Shown here piece after piece: positions 24,216-56,100 of a DNA stretch of 64,000 nt. The stretch is from Mimachlamys varia (Eukaryota; Mollusca; Bivalvia; Pectinida; Pectinidae), in the NCBI GenBank assembly GCA_947623455.1, contig OX392527.1, positions 28,450,201-28,514,200 on the forward strand, written 5' to 3'. The stretch's first letter is position 1; each line of letters begins with the position of its first letter. The position numbers were made by a program, and so were the translations under genes. The notes below the pieces were generated by a model. It was not told the origin of the DNA and made no database searches. It worked only from the letters and a program-made list of their open reading frames with translations.

Positions 24216-25165
24216 GTACAATCCACACTGAGTGCTTCAAACTGCTTCACTACAATCCACACTGATGGTGCCACACCACAAGATTACAATCCACACTGAT
24301 GGTGCCACACCACAAGATTACAATCCACACTGATGGTGTCACACCACAAGATTACAATCCACACTGATGGTGTCACACCACAAGATTACAATCCACACTG
24401 ATGGTGTCACACCACAAGATTACAATCCACACTGATGGTGTCACACCACAAGATTACAATCCACACTGATGGTGTCACACCACAAGATTACAATCCACAC
24501 TGATGGTGCCACACTACAAGATTACAATCCACACTGATGGTGTCACACCACAAGATTACAATCCACACTGATGGTGTCACACCACAAGATCACAATCCAC
24601 ACTGATGGTGTCACACCACAAGATTACAATCCACACTGATGGTGTCACACCATAAGATTACAATCCACACTGATGGTGTCACACCACAGGATTACAATCC
24701 ACACTGATGGTGTCACACCACAAGATTACAATCTCCCACTGATGGTGTCACACCATAAGATTACAATCCACACTGATGGTGTCACACCATAAGATTACAA
24801 TCCACACTGATGGTGTCACACCACAAGGTTACAATCCACACTGATGGTGTCACACCACAAGATTACAATCCACACTGATGGTGTCACACCACAAGATTAC
24901 AATCCACACTGATGGTGTCACACCACAAGATTACAATCCACACTGATGGTGTCACACCACAAGATTACAATCCACACTGATGGTGTCACACCACAAGGTT
25001 ACAATCCACACTGATGGTGCCACACCACAAGATGACAATCCACACTGATGGTGTCACACCACAAGATTACAATCCACACTGATGGTGTCACACCACAAGT
25101 TTACAATCTACACTGATGGTGTCACACCACAAGATTACAATCCACATTGATTTTGCTACATCAAC
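24216..25165. repeat. 34-bp minisatellite, about 27 copies
   Basis: The unit ACAATCCACACTGATGGTGT followed by CACACCACAAGATT is repeated with very few substitutions (GTGCC for GTGTC, CATAAG for CACAAG). GGTGT...ACACC gives each unit a small hairpin. The low divergence suggests recent expansion. It lies about 960 bp beyond the USP22 stop codon and may be in or near its 3' UTR. Confidence 0.93.
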
Positions 25166-26121
25166 AGATAACAATCCTCACTGATACACGAAAATACATT
25201 TTTGTTATTTTCTTTAAAACTAAAACTAAGTACACCGGATAACATTGTTTCTCATACAAACGGGAAAGATGACAAAAGTTTCATTATAACTGCACCAATG
25301 ACTTGTGTCAATATCTTGTAACTCCCCACCCCTGTTAAATACTCATCTTTTCCTGGTATTCTTTACCTTTACTATCTAAGGTTACCAATGTGAAGTGCAA
25401 TGAACTTTAATTGATAACTATTTGTGAAGTCAGCAATCATTGCTGATACCCATGACATGGTAACACTATGTTTTGATTGTGTTTATCCTTGAAATGGCAA
25501 TGTATTGGCAGTTGAGCCTTACAGGCGAATACACATACTCTGGTAAATATGAATACTTATCCATTTACCAGTTTTTAACAGTTCATCTTAGTACAGCCAA
25601 ACATGTCTTAACTAACCACTACACACCAATAATTACCCCATCCCTTTTTGCCCTTCCCCACCCCCATTTAATATGAACCTTTATAAAACCACTCAGATTT
25701 CAACAAGCTTACACAGGTATATACAGATATGTATGATTGGAGGTACTTACTACCTAGATACTTCTTACTCTGTATACACAATGACCAACAAAATCTACCC
25801 GTCTGTGCTGAATTGAAACATCAGAATGTCACAAAATAAATAAGTACTTGTCAGAAGCCACAGTGCTAAATTGGCGATAACGACCAGACTCTTTAGCTGT
25901 GGCCTAGAACTCCTAGGCATGAATGTGCATGTTGGCTACACACTTTCTATGTGCAGTTTGTATTTCAGAGGAGGTGGTATTTACTATCTGAGACAAGGAG
26001 TTTAAGACCCCAACAGCCATGGATACCGTGGTCATTTGTTCAGCATTACAAAGCATAGTCCATCCACACACAACAGCAATCTACAGTCACACAACACTTG
26101 AGCACTAAGTTTCAACCAGGG
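25166..26121 (-). other. Sequence downstream of the USP22 stop, probable 3' UTR
   Basis: No coding features recognised. It follows the USP22 stop codon on the minus strand and is free of the large repeats, so part of it is presumably 3' UTR. I could not settle on one polyadenylation signal. Confidence 0.35.
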
Positions 26122-45587
<19,466 letters not shown>

Positions 45588-47127
45588 CCCAGGACTCTTC
45601 TTCCTCGAAATGGAATTATTTTTTTCATATCTAAAGCAGGACCCATCGGCTCAATGTAAACTTCAACAAAGATGCGCTGCGAGACAAAAAATACGAATAT
45701 TTTGCGCATAATCTGTGTCGCTTCCGTTTCCGTTGTTACCCCAAACTGTCCATAGAAGACCCACCCACTTACGAATTTATTCGTTTGCGACCTCAATGTC
45801 ACCTGTTATAACTGAATTAACACCTTAAGACTATATTTATTTATGTGTTTTTTTCTCAACAATCCATATTGAAGAAGATTTTCTAAAGATTATCTTAGGA
45901 AGGTAAGGTACTATTTTGCTGACTGACAACAGCTTTCATGCTACTTTCATTTTGGCTTGCTGCTGAAAAGGTTTCCATCATATACAGGTTTTAAATTTCT
46001 ATACAGGTAAAACATCACTTTCGTTAATTTACTTTGTGTGCCTTTTCAACCGCAGTCAGCCTTGTTGGTATATGTTCATGATCAGCTGTGAATTATTCAG
46101 TGGAATTGTATATGCCATCAATTACTCTGGAGATACAAATGTACAGTGAATAATGTACAGGCAAGTTTTTTCATAAATATCATTGTGTGTAATCGGTCTA
46201 GACCAGATAGCTCAATATTAATTGAACTGGTTGAGCATCCATGGCCATCTAGAGTTTCAATAATCCTTCAAGTATAACAGCCTTCCCATAGGTTTAACAA
46301 AGACACTCACAACAATATATAGTCCTTGTATATCAGTACGGCAGTTGGAGCAGTATTCGCATTGATCCATATGATGTATTGTTTCATCTATTTGGACAAC
46401 GTAATCATATCTTCCATCAATTTTGAGGAACATCTAGAGGGACTTAAATGAGTGCTGAAAAGATATGGAATCAGGCTGTGTCACTCAAAGCTTTCTTTCT
46501 TCCATCATAGAATATAATGTCTCAGGGTTTATTGTATTAACAGCAGGGATTAAAGCAGACAAGTCTAATGTTGAGAAGATTGTAAACTGAAAAGTGCCTA
46601 GAAGTCCCGAGGTCAAATGCTGTTTTCTCAGATTCGATTGATAATACTGTACAGGAAATATTAAGAATTTTCCCAACTCTTTTGTTTTCATTTTGAGGAA
46701 AAGTTATACATGTATATAACTCCATCACAGAGTCTAAATATACTGACAAGTATTGTCAAAATCAGCAAATAACATGACAAAAGCAAGGTCCAAAAGTTTT
46801 TGGAAGACATGATGCATATTTATTATTGGTTATATTTGATCCGAGTAGCAATTTATCAGTTTATTCATTCTCTAACCGTTCTCTTATATGAATGACCCAG
46901 AGGTTATAATTATGTGTATTAATTTTGAAGTTTTGAATTTCAAATTTACCTCTTACTTCGTTTTTAGGTTTTTATTTTGCTTTTGATTATGTCAAACATT
47001 TGTTTTTGTTTTAGGTTTTTATTTTGCTTTTGATTATGTCAAACATTTGTTTTGCCCTAATAATCTATTCAGTGTTGATAGGTCATTCAGCATGTAATGA
47101 TAATAATTGTAACTTTCTAATTTGTAG
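45588..47127. promoter_or_regulatory. Divergent intergenic region between USP22 and DHRS7B
   Basis: The two start codons (45587 on minus, 47131 on plus) are 1.5 kb apart and point away from each other, so both promoters must lie here or in nearby 5' UTR introns. The DHRS7B ATG is preceded by an acceptor-like TCTAATTTGTAG, implying an upstream non-coding exon. A candidate donor AGGAAG|GTAAGG at 45902/45903 would end one at about 45800-45902. No clear TATA boxes were chosen. A direct duplication of about 46 bp (AGGTTTTTATTTTGCTTTTG unit) lies at about 46960-47050. Confidence 0.55.
46311..46433 (-). other. Exon-like open frame of unknown function in the divergent promoter region
   Basis: A minus-strand block of 41 codons starts with ATG right after CTCTAG and ends at a GTGAGT donor. 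Its peptide holds a small cysteine cluster (QCEYCSNC) after a short DGRYDYVV stretch. It could be an upstream alternative exon, an unrelated small gene, or chance. It does not match the USP22 N-terminus I know. No other exon linked to it was found. Confidence 0.25.
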
Positions 47128-47130
47128 GTG

Positions 47131-50100
47131 ATGGGTTGGGAGACTGTATGCAGCATCCTTGGAGCCCCACTGGGTTTTGCCTGTTTCCTTTACTTTGTGT
47201 GGACAAGAAAGAACAGAAAAAATATCGTAGGCAAAACTGTGCTAATCACAGGGGCCAGCTCAGGCCTTGGAGAAGGTTTGTCATTATAATCATCATGATC
47301 TTCTTTGTAATAAGTGATCATATTAAAAACTAAACTTAATCAAAATGAATACACAAAAATAGTAGAACTCCAGTGTATATTCCTGTTAAGCTACCTTAAG
47401 CTTACACACCTGAAACATTTGAGCTCCCTTGTTTTGTTTCTGTTAAACCATCATACCTTGTTGTATCAATACATGATAGTACTTGTAGCATTATTATATA
47501 ATTAGAAGGAGAGAAGTGTGCTTCCACTGGGGATCGTTGAATTGATCAAATAATCGTCACGTATGCCTTGCATTGCTACAATGTATTGTTCGTTCTTGAA
47601 GCGTTTGTTGTTCAATAGGTGCAAGATTTGCGGGACATTCATTATATTCTAGAATTAGCTACCAGTTTATCACGGGTAAGATCACCTTCTTCCCTCAGCT
47701 CTACGATCTTCTGTACTGTCGTTTTCTGTAGCTGAATTATAAATTGATCACAGACATTCTCAAATATGAGTTGCTGTAATAATTTATAAATAAATTTTTA
47801 ATACATTGTAGTGTATATGTAGTTTATGATTTTTCTTTTCAATGGTGCTGGCTAGCTTGTGCCAAGGAATTCCACAAAGCAGGATGCAGAGTAGTGCTGG
47901 CTGGTAGAAACCAAAATCAACTGGACAGGGTCAAGGGTCAACTGCTGCAGCTAAAGAAGGTGTTTTATTAGATGCATTGTCATAAGTCAAACTATATGAA
48001 AAGTGTTAAAGATATCAGGTTTTGATTTACAGTGAAACCTTGCTTAAAGACCACCTCAGAATTAAGATCACTTCATTTCGGTCCTGAAAGAAATCTTCTA
48101 TATATTAGAGCTGGGTACCACAAAATCAAACGTACCACAGTATACCACGGTATTTAGGCAAATACTGCGGTACGTACCACGGTATACCACCTTGATTGAA
48201 TGTTTGAGCTAGCTGAAGGTCTGTTTTTGTTCTGAAGCCAATCCACAAGAGGCCTGTCATAAGTTTCTTGTTGTGTTATCCTATAATATTGTTTGAGTGA
48301 AGCTATGTCTGTCCTAGTTGATCAGCAAACTTGTAGGAAATTATTATTAATGCATATGAAAGTCCCCAAAAAACCGGTACAGGACTTAATGTACCACGGT
48401 ACGTACCATCAAAACTTTATACCACAGTATACCGGTAAAGCCGCCCAGCCCTACTGTATATCTTTGAAATTCAAGCTTCACTATTAAGACCACCTCACTA
48501 TTAGACCTGTTTTGAAAAGTCCCAAATACCACTTTTGCACCAAGTTTCATCTCACTACTCAGACCACCGACCAAACACAAATTCAACTGGTGTGTATTCC
48601 ACTGTATACACCTGTTAAGTGTCAGGTCAGTAAGCTGTTTTTGGTAACAAATAAGCAAATCTAATCCGTTACAATTATTGTGTGTTCAACAGTATAATGC
48701 ATATATATTAGTTAATAGACCATGAAAACATGTTAAAAAGTGGATTTCAGGGAAATCTGTATGCATGGTCACCCTCGGTATTAAGACCACCCCGCTATTA
48801 AGACCACGTTGGTGTGGTCCCTAAGGTGGTCTTAATAGAGAGGTTTCACTGTAAATGTTTTTCTGTTTGATGGTATATCAACAATGAAAATTATACATAG
48901 TTTTTATAGTTTGTATGAGATAGTGGTTTTCCATATTTTTTTTATATATTGATACCTGTGATGTAAGAGATAATAAGGGATGTCAATGTTTACAGCCAGC
49001 TGATGATAAAGAACCAGAGATAGTCCTGATGGACCTGGAAAACCTCAGCAGTCTGCCTGGTCAGGTAGACAGTTTGATCCAGCGAGTGGGACCCATTCAC
49101 ATCCTGGTAAATAACGCCGGAGTCAGCTCACGTGGACAGGTAGAGGACTCCACTGTGGATGCCTTCATAAAGGTCATGACAGTCAACCTGTTTGGTCAGG
49201 TAGCAGTCACCAAAGGTCAGTAAAGGTCAAACAGGTCGATTTATACAGTGTAATTTAAATTAATGAGTAGAAATATTTACAAATATCATAAAAGCAAAGA
49301 GGTAGTTAAAGGGGCATCCCGCGAAAGCCTAAATGCCTGTTCTTGAATATACATGGCGTCTGCACTACTAATTATACTTTCCTGTTATTCCCAAATTCAA
49401 AAGTCCACTCAAAATGTCTATAATGACCACTTGCAAAATCGCATTCCTCGGGAAAGCCCAGATAAAAATAGCGGGGATGATGCAACGTGACAGGTGTGCC
49501 GCAAGTTTTCTGCTCAGTTTGACGGAAGGGGCCATACGGGAGGGGACGCGTAATGTATACGGCTGATGAAACAGAGACAAAGTCCGTGTATAAACTTATT
49601 GAATCACATTCACATTGAAATTAGACATCAATTGCACACATACCGATATTCAAATGAAGAAAAATTGTCGGCATATCGGCACCATATATCGATCGACACC
49701 AGGAATTATTTATATTATATTTACCTGACCGAGACCGGTACACATGGGTACGGAATACGGCCATGGTACAAACCTTAATTTATGTAAAATGTTATATTCA
49801 CGAACCAACTTTTCAGATGGTTTCATATAATGTATGTAGCATGCATTGAAAAGTTCGAAAATAAAATTACATGAAATGTTTGCGATTTTTTTTTACAACT
49901 CAATGTCTTGAGGATTTTTTTTTCAGACTATATATACAAAGTACATTCATATTCATTTAAAATCTATCCAACTTTCAGCATCTTCACACGTTAACACGTA
50001 TCACGGAATGCAAATATTTAAGTCCACACACTCATATAACGACACACTATAAGCATGACTACATGTATATCAGATATGGAACTGGTGAAATACTTATAAC

Positions 50101-53100
50101 TACACGTTATGAATATGTTGTGATAATTCCGCTTTCTTTGAACATCTTTTTTGTCGTCTTGTAAAGGGACGGTGACTTTAAAAAAAAAAAAAAAAACCTG
50201 CAGGAATGGAATATACATATAAGTATATGTTGTATAACTTTGGTTTTTAAAAAAAAAAAAATTCCCAGTTATGTATATATTTTCGTATCAAATTCAATAC
50301 CGGGGTCGCAACCCAATGATATTTGTACCTTCACTAATTTATAGATTAAGTATGAATATCACTTTTTTTTACGCGTGAAAACAAATTTTTATATTCCTTT
50401 TGTCCAAATTGAAGCCGTATGTACCTCGGTCGCACGTCCCGTTTTACGTGATCAAACGACTTTTTTCTGTTATGGTATAAATAGTATTTGAAAGTGTCTT
50501 TCTATTCAGCAATATAATTAAATCATACTGTTTTACTGGAACATAAGATTTTATAAAGAGAATATTATAAAACAAACTTTTAAGTTTAATATTACACACG
50601 CATTTTATGCAACAGAAGACTGAAACAGTTTCCCCTTGGGTAGCCTCAAAACCAAATCAAAGCTTTATTTGTGCATACAGAAGAAATATGTAACATACAC
50701 ACAATAGAGCAGGTAGTTTCTCCTTAGAATACTTCCCATCTCTCAATATGATTCCGTAACGCAGTCTTGTGTCATATTTTGACCATTCGGCAACTTTTCG
50801 CTTAGTAGTTAGGCCTTATCGTAGTGTAACGGTAATAACAGATAGAGTGTTTACAATGGAAACAGCGCTCGCTGTGCATGCGTTGGTAGGTGGAAATCCC
50901 AATTCAGAACGTCTGGCCAGACGTTTTGGAATTCCACTAGTTATTTTGAAATTATTAATGTTTTGAATACATGTCAGCGGAATCCGATCGTCGTAGTCCA
51001 TAAGAATACCCACTCGACATGTGTATGTAATATTTTGAAAAAAAAATATGAAAAAAAGCTTACTTTCGCGGGATGCCCCTTTAAAGTCACCAGACATCAG
51101 CTACTTCATCTCACCAGTGATAAAAAAAGTCGCCAGAGGTTATATCAAAGTCACCAGACATCAGCTACTCCATCTCACCAGTGATTAAAAAGTCACCAGA
51201 GGTTATATCAAAGTCACTAGACATCAGCAACTCCATCTCACCAGGGATAAAAAGTCACCAGACATCAGCTACTCCATCTCACCAGGGATAAAAAGTCACC
51301 AGACATCAGCTACTCCATCTCACCAGGGATAAAAAAGTCGCCATACATCAGCTACTCCATCTCACCAGTGATAAAAAGTCACCAGAGGTTATATCAAAGT
51401 CACCGTACATCAGCTACTCCATCTCACCAGTGATAAAAAGTCACCAGACATCAGCTACTCCATCTTACCAGGGATAAAAAGTCACCAGAGGTTATATCAA
51501 AGTCACCAGACATCAGCAACTCCATCTCACCAGTGATAAAAAGTCACCAGACATCAGCTACTCCATCTCACCAGTGATAAAAAGTCGCCAGACATCAGCT
51601 ACTCCATCTCACCAGGGATAAAAAGTCACCAGACATCAGCTACTCCAACTTACCAGGGATAAAAAAGTAGCCATATATCAGCTACTCCATCTTACCAGGG
51701 ATAAAAAGTCACCAGACATCAGCTACTCCATCTTACCAGGGATAAAAAGTCACCAGACATCAGCTACTCCATCTTACCAGGGATAAAAAAGTCGCCATAC
51801 ATCAGCTACTCCATCTCACCAGTGATAAAAAGTCGCCAGACATCAGCTACTCCATCTCACCAGTGATAAAAAAGTCACCAGACATCAGCTACTCCATCTC
51901 ACCAGTGATAAAAAGTCACCAGACATCAGCTACTCCATCTTACCAGGGATAAAAAGTCACCAGAGGTTATATCAAAGTCACCAGACATCAGCTACTCCAT
52001 CTCACCAGTGATAAAAAGTCACCAGACATCAGCTACTCCATCTTACCAGGGATAAAAAGTCACCAGAGGTTATATCAAAGTCACCAGACATCAGCTACTC
52101 CATCTCACCAGTGATAAAAAGTCACCAGACATCAGCTACTCCATCTTACCAGGGATAAAAAGTCACCAGAGGTTATATCAAAGTCACCAGACATCAGCTA
52201 CTCCATCTCACCAGGGATAAAAAGTCGCCAGACATCAGCTACTCCATCTCACCAGGGATAAAAAGTCGCCAGACATCAGCTACTCCATCTCACCAGGGAT
52301 AAAAAGTCACCAGACATCAGCTACTCCATCTCACCAGGGATAAAAAGTCACCAGACATCAGCTACTCCATCTCACCAGGGATAAAAAGTCACCAGACATC
52401 AGCTACTCCATCTCACCAGGGATAAAAAAGTCGCCATACATCAGCTACTCCATCTCACCAGTGATAAAAAGTCACCAGAGGTTATATCAAAGTCACCGTA
52501 CATCAGCTACTCCATCTCACCAGTGATAAAAAGTCACCAGAGGTTATATCAAAGTCATCAGACATCAGCTACTCCATCTTACCAGGGATAAAAAGTCACC
52601 AGAGGTTATATCAAAGTCACCAGACATCAGCTACTCCATCTCACCAGTGATAAAAAAGTCACCAGAGGTTATATCAAAATATGTCAGTCAATGTCACCAA
52701 AGTAAGTCATTGGCACCGAGTCAGTCACCATTTTCAAAGGTCATTCAATTTACCAGAGGATAGTTGGGGACATCAAAGGTCACCAGTTGTCAATAAACCA
52801 AGTGATTAGTTGATGGCTCCAGAAGTCATTCAAGGATGTCCCAGGTATGTCCATAACACTAGAGGTTAGTCTATAATGCTAGAGGTCAGTCAATGGCACG
52901 CACAAGAGGTCATTAAGTGACAACAATGACACCAGAGGTCAGATAGTGTCACCAATCATAGTTCAGCAATGTCACCAGACATCAGTGGTTCTTATCAGAG
53001 GTCAGACAATGCCACCAGAGGTCAGTGGTTCTTATCAGGGGTTGGGCAGTGTCACTGGTTCTCATCAGAGGTCAGACAATGTCACCAGAGGTTAATGATG

Positions 53101-56100
53101 TAGCCTATCAAATAATTGATGTCATAAAAAATACACAAGGTACCAAAAGTCTTGATGATATGCTGAAAAGATGTAATGAATTGAACTATAATCTTTCATG
53201 TATTTTCTTTATTATATCCATAAGACAAGGTCGTCACATGGGTATATAGGGATCTGATCATTTTTACGTTTTTATGAGTCACAAACAGCATTACCACTGT
53301 GCAGACTTCATTTCTTAACCAATTATCACAAAACTTCAAAAAAGTGTTAACAAACATGACCTTAGTTGTGTTACAATTTTCAGAGTTTAAAATAAGGTCA
53401 CTGTTACTATGAATAGAATTTCAGCTTCATCGCTCTAAGGCTTCATATCTGTAAAAAAATCACTTCTTCTATTTCCTTATCTAAGGTTGTAATTTCAACA
53501 TTAAAGATACATTTATCATGGACATACATGCTCATGAAATTAAGTCTGATCACTCCACATTACCTTTAACTCTACAATTTTCTTTTAGACAGTACAACAT
53601 ATGAGTATTCATACCCTCTGTGATGCCTTGTTTTGTCATTTTACCCCACGCAATGAAGTTGGAGACTATAGTGTCCAAGCAAACAAATGAGGTTTATGGG
53701 TTTAGGGGTGGAGTCTAACATTATAGAATTCTTAAATTCATTCTGTAAGCTCATAATATGACATAACTAAACCCATAAACAAAACTGTTTTTTGAGGGTG
53801 TCTGTAGATGCACTTTGTTCTGGCTATGCATTCTCTTAGTGCTTAGTTTTCAACTTCTTTAAAATTTTGTGGAAAGGGTTTAGCAAATTATGGAGTTATG
53901 CCCCTTGAAGTAATTCTGCATTTTGACCACTTTTTTAGAGAGAAATGTTCCTTTTACTTAATCATGTATTTATTTTATCTCATGGGAAAAATGGCAGGTA
54001 TTAGTCCGCCATACCAGGAACAGTTATAATTGTAAAATGATTCTCATTTTAACTTGTAGCTCTTGTGAATTTACTGCCTGGAATATAAGTGTCCTAAGAA
54101 CAAGCTGGTCCTTGTCAGGTGTTGGAGTTTTTATCAGCCTGTGACACAATATCCAATACCTGCCATGCTTAAAGACAAATCATTAATATGCTTGATTATG
54201 AGACATTTTACTTATCATAATCTATACCTGTCTTTGTGTTCTTTCAGCGATTCTGTCACACATGGTATCTGTCTCTGTTCTTTCAGCGATTCTGTCACAC
54301 ATGAAATCTGTCTCTGTTCTTTCAGCGGTTCTGTCTCACATGATATCTGTCTTTGTGTTCTTTCAGCGGTTCTGTCTCACATGATGTCTGTCTTTGTATT
54401 CTGTCTTACATGATATCTGTCTTTGTTCCTTCAGCGTTTCTGTCTCACATGATATCTGTCTTTGTATTCTTTCAGCGGTTCTGTCTCACATGATATCTGT
54501 CTTTGTGTTCTGTCTCACATGATATCTGTCTTTGTTCCTTCAGCGTTTCTGTCTCACATGATATCTGTCTTTGTATTCTGTCTCACATGATATCTGTCTT
54601 TGTTCCTTCAGCGTTTCTGTCTCACATGATATCTGTCTTTGTATTCTGTCTCACATGATATCTGTCTTTGTTCCTTCAGCGTTTCTGTCTCATATGATAT
54701 CTGTCTTTGTTCCTTCAGCGTTTCTGTCTCACATGATATCTGTCTTTGTATTCTTTCAGCGATTCTGTCACACATGGTATCTGTCTTTGTATTCTTTCAG
54801 CGGTTCTGTCTCACATGATATCTGTCTTTGTGATCTTTCAGCGGTTCTGTCTCACATGATATCTGTCTTTGTGTTCTGTCTCACATGATATCTGTCTTTG
54901 TGTTCTGTCTCACATGATATCTGTCTTTGTGTTCTGTCTCACATGATATCTGTCTTTGTGTTCTGTCTCACATGATATCTGTCTTTGTGTTCTTTCAGCA
55001 GTTCTGTCTCACATGATATCTGTCTTTGTGTTCTGTCTCACATGATATCTGTCTTTGTGTTCTGTCTCACATGATATCTGTCTTTGTGTTCTGTCTCACA
55101 TGATATCTGTATTTGTGTTCTGTCTCACATGATATCTGTCTTTGTGTTCTGTCTCACATGATATCTGTCTTTGTATTCTTTCAGCTGTTCTGTCTCACAT
55201 GATATCTGTCTTTGTGTTCTGTCTCACATGATATCTGTCTTTGTGTTCTTTCAGCGGTTCTGTCTCACATGATATCTGTCTTTGTGTTCTGTCACACATG
55301 GTATCTTTCTCTGTTCTTTCAGCAGTTCTGTCTCACATGATATCTTTCTCTGTTCTTTCAGCGGTACTGTCTCACATGATATCTGCAGGAGAGGGTTCCA
55401 TTGTAGGAATAAGCAGTATTCAGGGCAAGATCGCCATCCCTTACCGAGCTGCCTGTAAGTATGACTTCCTATTTCTCAATTATGCTTTGGAGAGGTTATT
55501 TAAGGGAGGTTAACATTATTCTGTGTGTTAGAGGTTGACATTGTTCTGTGTGTAAGTGAGGTTAACATTACGTTGTGTGTAAGGGAAGTTAACATTACAT
55601 TGTGTGTAAGTGAGGTTAACATTACATTGTGTGTAAGTGAGGTTAACATTACGTTGTGTGTAAGGGAAGTTAACATTACATTGTGTTTAAGTGAGGTTAA
55701 CATTACATTGTGTGTAAGGGAGGTTAACATTATATTGTGTGTAAGTGAGGTTAACATTATGTTGTGTGTAAGGGAAGTTAACATTACATTGTGTGTAAGT
55801 GAGGTTAACATTACGTTGTGTGTAAGGGAAGTTAACATTACATTGTGTGTAAGTGAGGTTAACATTACATTGTGTGTAAGTGAGGTTAACATTACGTTGT
55901 GTGTAAGTGAGGTTAACATTACATTGTGTGTAAGTGAGGTTAACATTACATTGTGTGTAAGTGAGGTTAACATTACATTGTGTGTAAGGGAGGTTAACAT
56001 TATGTGTGTGTAAGGGAAGTTAACATTACGTTGTGTGTAAGGGAAGTTAACATTACATTGTGTGTAAGTGAGGTTAACATTACATTGTGTGTAAGGGAAG

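Noticed and set aside
24216..25165. CRISPR-like array
   Set aside because: Units are contiguous tandem repeats without unique spacers, and the context is eukaryotic.
47618..47672. Possible extra DHRS7B exon ([12 protein letters not shown] frame with AG and GT borders)
   Set aside because: The next block at 47856 fits the family sequence directly after TGASSGLGE (CAKEFHKAG), so this segment is not needed and has no similarity to the family.
49306..51097. Transposase gene in the piggyBac-like element
   Set aside because: The longest frames are under 100 codons and lack any DDE-type motif; the element is non-autonomous.
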